29,037 bases of DNA from PNKC01 sp039917655 (GTDB lineage Bacteria > Chloroflexota > Dehalococcoidia > Tepidiformales > Tepidiformaceae), in assembly GCA_039917655.1 (NCBI GenBank), contig JBDSJC010000103.1, forward strand, positions 1 through 29,037. The letters are read 5' to 3'. The first letter of the stretch is position 1. Every line of letters starts with the position of its first letter. A program made the position numbers and the translations under genes. The notes beneath the pieces are model-generated. The model was not told the DNA's origin, searched no databases, and was given only the letters and a program-made list of their open reading frames with translations. Below are positions 16,901 to 26,100 of the stretch, piece by piece.

Positions 16901-19900
16901 CCGGGAGTGGCCCCGCACCGGCGCAAACCCCGCCGGCGACCGGCGTGATTGTGAACTGCAGTACGCAGTTCGAGCAGGGCACAAACCCGCGCGCCGTTGT
17001 CACTTGTGGGGCGCTGTTCAGTGGGCCTTCGACCTCGATTTCGTGGACTGCGCCGGGCGCCGTACCAGCCGCGGGCCAGGGCAAGACGTTCACCACGGAT
17101 GTCATGCCGAACACCGTCAACAAACTGCGCGTGACCGCAACGGTCTGCAACTTCGCGATCTGTCAGACGTCTCCGAACGTGGATGTGAGCATCGGGGGAT
17201 CGAAGACTACCGCGGCGTTGAAGAGCAAGAATGTTGCGCTCGGAGCCACCACGACGTTCACGGCGATTGTGACCGGGCCAGTGCCTCCGGCGGGCGGTAC
17301 CATTCAGTTCCGCGTCAACACCATCCCGGTTGGACTGAGCGCCTCGATCTTTACGGCCGGCTCGCTGGGCTTTGCACAGGTCACACTGGCGACCGGCTTC
17401 GGGCCACTCGACTACACGCTGAATCCCACGAAGACAAATACCGCCGATGTCTCGATTGACGCCGTCTACTCCGGAGGTACCAACCTGTTCGGGAGCACCT
17501 CGGCCGCAACCGTGCTCACCCTCGTCCCGCCGATAGAGGACGGCTGCGACTCTGTGAACAACAACTTGCTGCAAGAGGGCACGGGTCCGTTCAGAGTCGA
17601 TGAAAACTGCTTGATCGCCCAGACCCTGGACCTCGGCGGAGGCACAATAATCGGCAATGTAGCGGTGACGGGTCCCGGGGTGCGCCAGGCGCCCGGCGGC
17701 AGTGGAGCGAATGACGTGATCGTGGTGCCGGGCGGCGCGATCACAATCTCTGGCTCGGGCACTCGGGCCGCGGGGCCAACTGTTTGTGCCGGGTGCATCC
17801 GCCAAATCTACCTCGGCATCGGCGGCAACGCGGCGAATGTCCCTGTGACGCCGCCGGTCGGCCCGCAGTGCGTGTACAGCGGTGGCCTGGGCGAGCTAGC
17901 GCCAGGAGTGGCCGTCGCTCCTTGGACGGTATCCGCGCCGAGCATCCCTGGCCTTTACTACGTTCGTGCGACGGCCACTGCGGCCTTTACGTGCCAGCCT
18001 CAGTCGGTTGGGCCGCCCGACCAGAGCGTTGCGCGGCTTCTTGTGCAGGCTTCCACCTCCACCACCACCGTCGTCACGCTCAGCCCACCAATCGTCCCTC
18101 AGGACGGCACCGTGACCGCGACTGTGACCGTCGATCCACCTGAGGCGCGAGGTTTCGTCCAGTTCACGGACAACGGGGTGCCCATTTTTATCATCCCGGC
18201 ACCGAAGTTAACGACATCGAACACTGCGACCGTTTCTTTCCCGGCTGGTCCTGCCGGTCTACATGAGATTCGCGCCAAGTTCCTCGGTGCGCCGGAGAAC
18301 CCATTGGGCGATCCGAACTTTCGCTACTACTTTACGCCTACCGCGCTCAGTGAACAGAGAGTCGCGGCTCTCACATCGACATCGCCGTCGACGACAACGC
18401 TCGACCCCCTATCGCCTGCTTCGATAACAGTTGGCGGCACCGTAAACGTGAGGGTCCGAGTCACCACTCCGAGTCCTCTCATCGCGCCTGAGGCGACGGT
18501 GAACGGCGGTACGGTGACCCTGAGGAACAACGGAGTTGCAGTTCAGACATTGCCACTTGCCCCGGCCATTTCCGGCGGGACCGCCAGCACCGAGGGAACG
18601 ACCGACTTCTCGTTTATCGCGGGCGACATCGGCGTCGCGAATGCCGGAAGTCACACTTTGACCGCGACCTACAACGGCACGACGTATGTCGCTCCCAGCA
18701 CATCGGGCACACAGCCGTTGACGATCACGAAAACCACCCCTTCGATTGTCCTTGGGACGACGAACCCTGTTTCCCCGGGGCTAGAGCCGAACCCAGTGAG
18801 CGCTGGCAGCACCTTGACGTTGCGCGCGAGCGTCACTGGCGCTCTATTCGCTTCGCCTGATGGCGGCACCGTGGAGTTCCGCAGCGGCGCGACTGTGGTT
18901 GGAACAGCGACGGTTACCGCTGGAGTGGCAACCGCCAGCGTGGTCAGCACTTCCGGGCTGCTGAGCGACGCGGGCAGCTATCCGATCATTGCCACGTTTA
19001 TGGGGAACACCAACCTCAACCCGAGCCCCGCTACCGCCTCGCAAACACTGACCGTGCTTGCGGCGCCGGTGACCGTGACACTGACTGCGCCTGTGGGTGC
19101 GCTAACTGCTGGCGGGAGTGGGTCGTTGACCGCCGCCCTTGCTCCGGTGTCGCTGCCGGGACCGGGCGCCTTCTCGACCGGCATCTGCACGGGTCCATTC
19201 TGCAAAGTGACGTTCTCGAGCAACGAGGTGCCGATCCTCGGCGGCGGCGCTAGCGCCGTCCTTGCCTCGGGTCCGCCGAACGCAGGCCAGGCCACGCTGC
19301 TGCTTAACCTGCTGAATGCCGGCACCTACACCAATGTTGTCGCCACGTTCAGTGGTGACGCCAAGTATGCGGGCGGCGCGTCGGTTCCAATGACGCTCGT
19401 GATTGGCAAAGCCACGTCGGCCGTCACGGTCACTCCTCCGGCTGCCACGACGCTGGGGTCCACGGTGACGCTCACCGCGACGGTTGCCGATTCCGGCCTC
19501 GCCGTGCTCTCCCCCGCCGGTGGGACCGTGCGGTTCCTCGTCAACGGTGTGCAACTGTGCGGACCGCCCCTCGCCTCGCCTTCGTGCCCGACGATCGCTG
19601 CGGGCAGCACCCAGGCGAGCCTTACCGTCCCGACTGGAGTCGCGCCGATCGGCGCGGCCACGTCGGCGGTGGCGCCGGTGGTCGCCTACACAATCACCGC
19701 TGAGTTCCTGGGTGACGCCACGAACAACAACTTAACGGCCGCGACCTCAGCGGGAGTGACGCTGACGGTAGCGCGAGCAACGCCTTCGCCGACGGTGTCG
19801 TTCAGCCCGGTCGCGCCGGTTATCGGCGCTTCGATCGTGTTCACCGCCAACGTCCCTGGCTCGGGTTCCTTCGACCCGGCCGGCGGGACAATGCAGTTCG

Positions 19901-22900
19901 AGGTGAACGGGACAGCCGTCTGCGGCGCGATCCCGCTGCCTGCCTGCCCCGTCGTGACTTCGAACTCGGCCACGCTGACGGTCCCGAGCGCGGCGGCGCC
20001 CTTCGACTTCGCGACGAATGTAGACCAAACGACCCCCGCGCTCTACAGCATCACGGCGGTCTACGGCGGCAACGCGAACTTGAGCCCGGCAACCTCGCCC
20101 GCGCAGGCGCTCACGTTCAGCAAAGCAGCTAGCTCTGTCACCCTCGACCCGATCTCGCCCGTCAGTCCAACACCAACGCTGGGCGACGCCCTCACGTTTA
20201 CGGCGCACGTGACCGGGGCGGGCGCAGGCAGCCTCGGCCCAGATGGCGGCACGGTGACGTTCAAAGCGGGTGGGGTAGCGATCGGCACTCCCCAGGTTGT
20301 TGCCTCGGGGACTGCGGTGCTCGTCTTCACGACGAATGTCGCGCCACTCGACGGGTCCGGGCCCTACGTGATCACGGCAGAGTTCAACGGGACGCGCAAC
20401 CTGGCACTTAGCGCCACCGCAAGTTCGCAGAGCCTCATCCTCCTCGGCGTTGGGACGACCGTCACGCTGACGATGACGACCGCGACGCCCCAGATCGGCG
20501 ATTCGAACACGTTCACCGCAGTGGTAGCGGTAGCATCTAACAAGGGTCCGATCGCGGGCACCGTTACCTTCACCACCTCGACCGGCGGACCGCTGCCGGG
20601 CACCACAACCATCAATGTCGGCGACGTGACGGGCGGCCGCGGTGCGACTTACGATGCATCGTCTCTGCCAGTGGGTGCGTACTCGATCACCGCGAGCTAC
20701 CACGACAATCGCAGCAAGCCGAAGTATTCGGATGGCATTTCGTCACCAGCCGCAGCTTTGACGGTGAGCAAGGCCAACTCCGGCGTGACCCTCACGCTGC
20801 CAGCGCCCAGCCCGGTGGGTTCTGACGTTACGCTGATCGCCAATGTGGCGGGGACAGGTCTGCGCAGTCCAGTGGGCGGTACGGTGCAATTCCTGGCCGA
20901 CGGCTCGCAGCTTTGCGGCGCTCCGCTTGTGCTGTCGTGTCCTGCGTTCGTAGGGGCCGCGAACCAGGTCTCGCTCCTGCTTACCACCGGCGCGACGGTC
21001 CTGCTCGACGCGAAGAACTACAACATCACGGCGACGTTCAGCGGCAACACGAACGTGAACGCGTCCTCCACGGTGGGCGCGCAGACGCTCACGCTGACCA
21101 AGGTGACCCCGGTGCCGACGGTATCGGTGAGCCCGTCCAGCCCGCAAATCGGCGCGAACCTAACCTTCACCGCCACCATCCCCGGGACCGGGGCGCTGAA
21201 CCCCGCCACTGACAGCTCGGGCGGCGCCACACCGCCAACTGTGACGTTCATGTCCGGCGGCAGCGCCCTCTGCGGTTCCGTCCCTCTGGCTGCGTGCCCG
21301 GTCGTGACGGGAACGACGACTACCTTCGCCTTCAGCAGTGCTGTTACGCCTTTCGACTTCGCCACCGCAGCGGACGGGGTGACGCCGGTGAACTACAGCA
21401 TCACCGCGGTGTACGGCGGGAATGCGAACCTGAACGCTGCCACCTCGGCGGCGCAATTGCTCAGCTTCACCAAGGCGACGAGCACGGCAACGCTTGATCC
21501 GGTGTCACCAGCAAGCGCCGCACTCGGAACGAGCATCACGCTCACCGCTCGCGTCACTGGCTCGGGAACCATAAACCCGACGGGCGGGACGGTGACCTTC
21601 AAGCTGGTGGATGGGACTCAAGTTGGAGCGCCGCAGACGGTGGCGGCGGACGGCAGCGCTCAGCTCGTGTTCGCCACGAACAACGCGCCGCTGGATGGCG
21701 CCGGCGCCTACTCCATCTCGGCAACCTTCAACGGGACCAGAAACCTGGGGACGAGCAACGTTGCGGCGAACCAGCCGGTGACCATCGCCGCGATTGGCTC
21801 GACGGTCACGATGACGATGACCACGGCAACGCCGACCGTCGGCCAGACCAACACCATTACGGCGATCGTGACGAGCGCCTCGAACGTCGGGTCGATCGAC
21901 GGCACAATCACGTTCCAGGATCTCAACGGCGCGACGCTACCGAACAACGTCCTGACGGTTAGCAGCATCACAGGCGGCCGCGGCGCGCAATATGACGCCA
22001 CCGGACTTCCAGCGCGCAGCTACAACATCCAGGCGCTCTACACGGACACGCGCAGCAAGCCAAAGTACACCACCAGCGGGTCTTCGCCGCAGTTGCTCAC
22101 AATTGCCCAGGTAGCGCCGAGCAGCATCACCATGACGGGCATTGGCTCGTTCACCATCGGGACGTCGCTGAACATCACGGTGACCGTGAATACTCCATCG
22201 CAGTCGCCGACCGGAGGCACGGTTTCGCTCTATGTCGGGAGCACCGGCGGCACGGCAATTTCGACGCAAACCGTTTCGGGCAACACCGCTAGCTTCTCGG
22301 GAATCACCACAGGCAGCGGCCAGTTCCCGAATGTGGGCACGTATGGCCTGGTGGCTCGATTCAATGGGAACGCCACGAATGGGAATGTGGCGGCGGCTGA
22401 TTCGAGCGGCACGAACAACGTGATCCTGACGAAGGTGACGCCGACGGTGAGTATCACCTCCGGAACCGGATCGTTCGCGCTTGGGACACCGCTTAACTTT
22501 GTCGTCCACGTCACTGCCGGGGTCGCCAGCCCCGACGGCGGCACGGTGACGCTCAGGTTGGGCTCAACAACCGGATCAGTGGTGGCGACCGCGACCGTCA
22601 GCGGCAACGACGCAACCTTTACGCCCATTGCCACGGGAAGTGGGAGCTTCGCGAACGCCGGAACGTACAGCAACTTCGCGGCGACATTCGAGGGCGACAC
22701 GAATATCAACGTTGGCAGCTCGCCCACGCCTCGTCCGGACGTCACACTCACCCCGGTCGCGCCCACGGTGACGGTCACCTCGTCAGCCGCGACCGGCACA
22801 ACCTCGACTACGTTCACGTTTACCGCCACGGTCACTCCGAACTTTGCACCGGCTGGCACCGTGCAGTTCAGGGACAACAGCACGGACGTGGGGGCGCTGC

Positions 22901-23046
22901 AAACGCTTTCCTCTGGAAACTCGGTCCAGATCTCAGGGGTTACCCTCGCTGTCGGCAGCCACACCATCACAGCGGTCTACACAAACACGAGCGGCAACTA
23001 CACCAACACGCCAAGCTACGTCACCGTAACGATCACGATTACCTGA
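13936..23046 (+). CDS. giant FHA - transmembrane - C39-like peptidase - Ig-repeat protein (paralogue A)
   Basis: About 3036 residues from GTG 13936, preceded by GGGGAC. This start matches that of the downstream paralogue, so the longer in-frame ATG 13846 is rejected. Order: FHA domain (1-98; G28-R29, S43-R44-R45-H46, N70-G71); COG1470/NEW3-like Ig-fold region (about 110-340); one membrane helix (about 347-368), probably N-in; C39_2-like cysteine peptidase (about 430-600; Cys462 in CGCAMTS, His567 in PGHW, Asn582-Asp583 in INDPYY); a small beta region; Gly/Thr/Pro linker (about 753-795); two four-cysteine modules (about 885-980 and 1005-1095); then about 16 bacterial Ig-like domains to the end, with a 454-residue block duplicated. 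I infer a cytosolic phosphothreonine reader coupled to an outside peptidase and a long stalk. Confidence 0.85.
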   Translation: MKFGVLQITDSEGRRRDLPLDLPSLVVGRADGNAIVLDDLTVSRRHARLTVDSGHLLVEDLGSAQGTFINGVRIAPNVPNLVEDDAELRFGDVAVRFEPPPPTELQLQPGAISLPGEGDGARGEDFAIASRLGVTLMAPNAPVIAGAPWIATLRVHNRSNVVDRVVVSVPDLPAGWVRLDRPELALPPGAVEIVQLTIIPPRKAESLAGDYDFTVQVSSFEHQREASTLGQFTLAPFQNIALGFEAPRSRRDFRVVAENRGNEAATYTLEGEDADAAYRYEFELPAVNLQPGERRIIGLRVRHKTRMLGVPMVLPFNVHAESDGPNGQKVTVLGQLATRPPLQKFVAPAMFLVAVGAIALVAVAILLLRSDSVVTSANAEAKFSGVHMCDKDEAAKAQARQKQEDAAVPKPGGASALVSGTDPGAPYFAQNDPRWGKDEYAKAKDPEFGPDWCGSTIEQCGCAMTSVATTMALFGLLTMPDGKPLTPEAMNTWFNEEANKTSRGWVSRGYVYGDVIWTAANQLSGEMAKVRPGTPTIRFSRTGNGSDDEVKEQLKQGRPIILEVPGHWIAAVGLDGDSILINDPYYRDRKTLDVYKGKVKSSVIFEPSDDLSAVVFTAPSDVRVRITDKQGRVVGSLATGTADDAAKGAVNQIPGASYSTRQAWRDPSCIESAPPPDAGTNQIILSGSADDYKIEVLDASGKPTSITIHTYDKKGKSSVQTIDNPGSAVAQLSVDPAAGKADVKVIAGGLPTPEKTTTGGGGGGNLVPTVAAAATATTTRAPSPTATPEPAAETNISIGTIPGDQFVAIQNSEGFLVGDQITFSPGKANEEDNRIVGFGSFILETPLKFAHSPGETIKRKPRLPGQGPGSGGALPPPVTIPPLTAPENLLLGCSAVYSVDPHEATLICTLDITGPFTTTRWSANGKLFDEFNNQQLLIMSFTSDGQAAVGATVCNRTICKSTSASQKIQFPAPGTTTGLSGGPGSTGGPGSGPAPAQTPPATGVIVNCSTQFEQGTNPRAVVTCGALFSGPSTSISWTAPGAVPAAGQGKTFTTDVMPNTVNKLRVTATVCNFAICQTSPNVDVSIGGSKTTAALKSKNVALGATTTFTAIVTGPVPPAGGTIQFRVNTIPVGLSASIFTAGSLGFAQVTLATGFGPLDYTLNPTKTNTADVSIDAVYSGGTNLFGSTSAATVLTLVPPIEDGCDSVNNNLLQEGTGPFRVDENCLIAQTLDLGGGTIIGNVAVTGPGVRQAPGGSGANDVIVVPGGAITISGSGTRAAGPTVCAGCIRQIYLGIGGNAANVPVTPPVGPQCVYSGGLGELAPGVAVAPWTVSAPSIPGLYYVRATATAAFTCQPQSVGPPDQSVARLLVQASTSTTTVVTLSPPIVPQDGTVTATVTVDPPEARGFVQFTDNGVPIFIIPAPKLTTSNTATVSFPAGPAGLHEIRAKFLGAPENPLGDPNFRYYFTPTALSEQRVAALTSTSPSTTTLDPLSPASITVGGTVNVRVRVTTPSPLIAPEATVNGGTVTLRNNGVAVQTLPLAPAISGGTASTEGTTDFSFIAGDIGVANAGSHTLTATYNGTTYVAPSTSGTQPLTITKTTPSIVLGTTNPVSPGLEPNPVSAGSTLTLRASVTGALFASPDGGTVEFRSGATVVGTATVTAGVATASVVSTSGLLSDAGSYPIIATFMGNTNLNPSPATASQTLTVLAAPVTVTLTAPVGALTAGGSGSLTAALAPVSLPGPGAFSTGICTGPFCKVTFSSNEVPILGGGASAVLASGPPNAGQATLLLNLLNAGTYTNVVATFSGDAKYAGGASVPMTLVIGKATSAVTVTPPAATTLGSTVTLTATVADSGLAVLSPAGGTVRFLVNGVQLCGPPLASPSCPTIAAGSTQASLTVPTGVAPIGAATSAVAPVVAYTITAEFLGDATNNNLTAATSAGVTLTVARATPSPTVSFSPVAPVIGASIVFTANVPGSGSFDPAGGTMQFEVNGTAVCGAIPLPACPVVTSNSATLTVPSAAAPFDFATNVDQTTPALYSITAVYGGNANLSPATSPAQALTFSKAASSVTLDPISPVSPTPTLGDALTFTAHVTGAGAGSLGPDGGTVTFKAGGVAIGTPQVVASGTAVLVFTTNVAPLDGSGPYVITAEFNGTRNLALSATASSQSLILLGVGTTVTLTMTTATPQIGDSNTFTAVVAVASNKGPIAGTVTFTTSTGGPLPGTTTINVGDVTGGRGATYDASSLPVGAYSITASYHDNRSKPKYSDGISSPAAALTVSKANSGVTLTLPAPSPVGSDVTLIANVAGTGLRSPVGGTVQFLADGSQLCGAPLVLSCPAFVGAANQVSLLLTTGATVLLDAKNYNITATFSGNTNVNASSTVGAQTLTLTKVTPVPTVSVSPSSPQIGANLTFTATIPGTGALNPATDSSGGATPPTVTFMSGGSALCGSVPLAACPVVTGTTTTFAFSSAVTPFDFATAADGVTPVNYSITAVYGGNANLNAATSAAQLLSFTKATSTATLDPVSPASAALGTSITLTARVTGSGTINPTGGTVTFKLVDGTQVGAPQTVAADGSAQLVFATNNAPLDGAGAYSISATFNGTRNLGTSNVAANQPVTIAAIGSTVTMTMTTATPTVGQTNTITAIVTSASNVGSIDGTITFQDLNGATLPNNVLTVSSITGGRGAQYDATGLPARSYNIQALYTDTRSKPKYTTSGSSPQLLTIAQVAPSSITMTGIGSFTIGTSLNITVTVNTPSQSPTGGTVSLYVGSTGGTAISTQTVSGNTASFSGITTGSGQFPNVGTYGLVARFNGNATNGNVAAADSSGTNNVILTKVTPTVSITSGTGSFALGTPLNFVVHVTAGVASPDGGTVTLRLGSTTGSVVATATVSGNDATFTPIATGSGSFANAGTYSNFAATFEGDTNINVGSSPTPRPDVTLTPVAPTVTVTSSAATGTTSTTFTFTATVTPNFAPAGTVQFRDNSTDVGALQTLSSGNSVQISGVTLAVGSHTITAVYTNTSGNYTNTPSYVTVTITIT
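19408..20769 (+). repeat. first copy of a four-domain Ig block in paralogue A
   Basis: Residues about 1825-2278. Four consecutive Ig-like domains begin KATSAVTV, RATPSPTV, KAASSVTL and GVGTTVTL. The same order and signature phrases (LCG, PFDFAT, FNGTRNL, DNRSKPKY) recur in the next block. Confidence 0.85.
20770..22107 (+). repeat. second copy of the four-domain Ig block in paralogue A
   Basis: Residues about 2279-2724. Domains begin KANSGVTL, KVTPVPTV, KATSTATL and AIGSTVTM and match the previous block domain by domain, including LCG, PFDFAT, FNGTRNL and DTRSKPKY. A tandem segmental duplication followed by divergence explains this best. Confidence 0.85.
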
Positions 23047-23150
23047 GCGCCCGGTAAACGCCGCCCTCCGCCGATGGCACTCAGCGCGCCTGACCGCTAT
23101 TCTCCGGCTGGGCCGTGGGGAGGACGCGGGACCGCCTGGCGGGAGACGCA

Positions 23151-26100
23151 ATGAAATTCGGCACCCTTGAGGTCACCGGGCCCGACGGTCGCCGTCGCGA
23201 ATTCCCACTTGACCTTCCGACGCTGATCGTTGGCCGCGCCGAAGGCAACGGCATCGTCATCGATGACCTCTCCATCTCCCGCCGCCACGCCCGCATGTTG
23301 ATCGAATCGGGCCGTCTGCTGATCGAAGACCTCGGCTCAGCCCAGGGTACGTTCGTTGACGGCCACATCATCGAACCCAACGTCCCCAACCTCGTGGAGC
23401 CGAGCCAGGCGATCCGCTTCGGGGATGTCGAGGCGCGCTACCTGGCCCCCGTGGCGGGCGCGGCGACGGAAGCCGGGTCACCCGAATCGCTCCTGCCCGG
23501 CGCGCTTGGCGCGGACGACGAACCGGCGGACGAAGGCCCGCTTTCGGTCATCCGTCTCAACCTGACGGACCCGCCAGCCCCGATCCAACCCGGCATGGCA
23601 GCCTTCGCGCGGCTGGTGATCCACAACCGCGGGCGAGTCGTTGACCAGGTGACGGTGACCGTTGCGGACCTGCCGCCGGAGTGGGTGGCGATCAGCGACC
23701 AGACGTTCAAACTCCTGCCCGGCGCCCGCCAGGAGATCTCGATCGTCATCCAGCCGCCGCAATCGCCGGACGCCTTCATGGGCGAGTTCGACTACTCGGT
23801 GGTTGTCACCTCGCTCGACTTTCAGCGCGAAGCTGTAGCCTTCGGGCAGATCACGGTGCTGCCGTTCGAAGGGACGCAGATGGGCGTCCAGCCTCTCCGT
23901 TCGAAGCGCGATTTCACGCTTGTCGCGCAGAACGATGGCAACACAGTGGCCAACTACGCACTCAGCGGCGCAGACGACGAAGCAGAGCTGCAGTACGAGT
24001 TCGAGCTGCCGACGCTGGACCTCTACCCTGGCCAGCAGAGAAACGTGCGCTTCCGCGTGCGTCAGCCGAAGCGAAAGCTGTTCGGCGGGGCCTCGGTGCT
24101 GCCCTACAAGGTAATCGCCCGGCCAACGCATATCGATGCCGATCCGGTGCTCGCCGATGGCCTGCTCGCCGTCGTCCCTCCGTTGGAACGCTGGAAGAAA
24201 CCGGCACTGCTCGCCGTGCTGCTGGCCGTCGCGGTAGTGGCCGCCCTGGCCTGGAAATTCGGCCTGAACGACGGCGGCGGCACGAAAGCGGCGAACGCCG
24301 AAGCCGCCTACGCGGGCGTCCACATGTGCGACAAAAACGATGCGGTAAAGGCAGCGAAGCAGGTCGTCCCGGCGGCCAGCAGCGGGTCTGCGGCGCCGTT
24401 GTTCGCGCAGACCAACCCCGCGTGGGCGAGCGACGAGTACGCGAAGGCGAAAGACCCGGAGTTCGGCCCGGACTGGTGCGGGACGACCATTGAGCAGTGC
24501 GGCTGCGCCATGACTTCCGTCGCGACCGTGATGGCGCTGTTCAGCCTGCTGACCATGCCCGATGGCGCGGCACTGACCCCGGCAACGGTCAATACTTGGT
24601 TCAACACGCAAGCGACGAAAACGAACCACGGCTGGGTGAGCCGCGGCTACGCCTACGGGGACGTGATCTGGACCTCCGTCAACGAACTCTCCGGCGAGAT
24701 CGCACGGGCCAAACCGGGTTCGCCGACGATCCGCTTCGTGCGCACGGGCACCGGCACCGAGGGCGAGATCCGCTCGGAACTGCAGGCGGGCCGGCCGATC
24801 ATCCTTGAGGTGCCCGGGCACTGGATCGCCGCGGTCGGCCTCGACGGCGACAAGATCCTGATCAACGACCCCTACTACGCTGACCGCCGCACGCTCGATG
24901 TCTACAAGGGCAAGGTGAAGAGCTCCGTCCTCTTCGAACAGAGCAACGACTTGAGCGGGTTCGTTATCACGGTGCCGAAATCCGAGCGGCTGAAGGTCAC
25001 GGACAAAAGCGGCAAAGTCGTCGGGACGCTGAACACAGGCACGGAGCAAGAGGTCAAAGAGTCAGTGCAGCTGGGCATCGACGGCGCCTTTTACAGCACG
25101 AAGGACGCCTGGCGGGACCCCACCTGCGTCGAAAGTCCTCCGCGGCCGGGCGACGGTACGATTCAAATCTTCCTGCCAGGCAATAAGGACGACTACAAGA
25201 TCGAAGTCTTGAGCCCGGACGGGGGCCCGACCACCGTAGCGTTCCACCGCTACGACAAGACCGGCAAGTATTCGTTCGAATCGAAGGACAACACCGGGCC
25301 GGCCGTTATCGCCGCCAGCTTCGATCCGGCGAACATCGCCGTCGGTGGGGCGACTACCGTGCCCGGCGTTACGCCGACGGCCGAGAACGGCGGCGCATCG
25401 CCCGGTGGCGGCGGCATCGGCGCCGGCGTGGCGGCGGGCGCCACCGCGTCTCCGAGCAGTGCGGCCTCCACCACCACCACCACTCCCAGCGCTGGCGGAT
25501 CGCCCACCGCGGCGCCCACTGCCACCAGGGTGCCAGCAACGGCGACGCCCCTGCCGCCTGCCAGCGTGGTTGTCGCCTGTCAGGTGACCTACAACCCAAC
25601 ACCCAAGAACGCCGCCCTGAGCTGCACTGGGACGGTCACCGGCACGTACACGACAACCGCTTGGGCGGTGAACGGTGTCTCGGCGCCAGCACCCCCGGGG
25701 GCCACAACGTTCGCCACGTCCTTCAGCGGCGACACAGTAGCCTCGGTGATGATGACGGCGTGCAACTCGACGTTATGTACGTCAGGCGTCCAGGCTGTGA
25801 CGGTGAAGTTCCCGCCCCCGGGCTCGACGAACACGCCCGCACCGACTCCCACCGTGAACCCTTCGGCGACGCCAACGCCGCCGCCCGGCAACCCTCCGCC
25901 GGTCGTCCCAATCGCCTGCAACTACGTGTCGGGTTCGAACCCCGTGCAGGTCAACTGCACGGTCTCCTTTAGCGAGCCGTACACGGACATCACCTGGACG
26001 GCGGTCAACGGCGCTCCGGCCTCGCTCACGAACTCCAGCAAGAGCTTCACCACATTCCGCCAGGCGCCCGGCGCGGTGCGGGTGACGGCGCGGGTTTGCT

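Noticed and set aside
16555..17805. 416-codon minus-strand frame
   Set aside because: It lies opposite the cysteine modules and first Ig-like part of paralogue A. Its product is Arg/Gly/Ala-rich, as expected of an antisense frame.
23478..25049. 523-codon minus-strand frame
   Set aside because: It is antisense to the FHA/C39 core of paralogue B. A similar frame opposite paralogue A reflects their shared sequence, not a gene.
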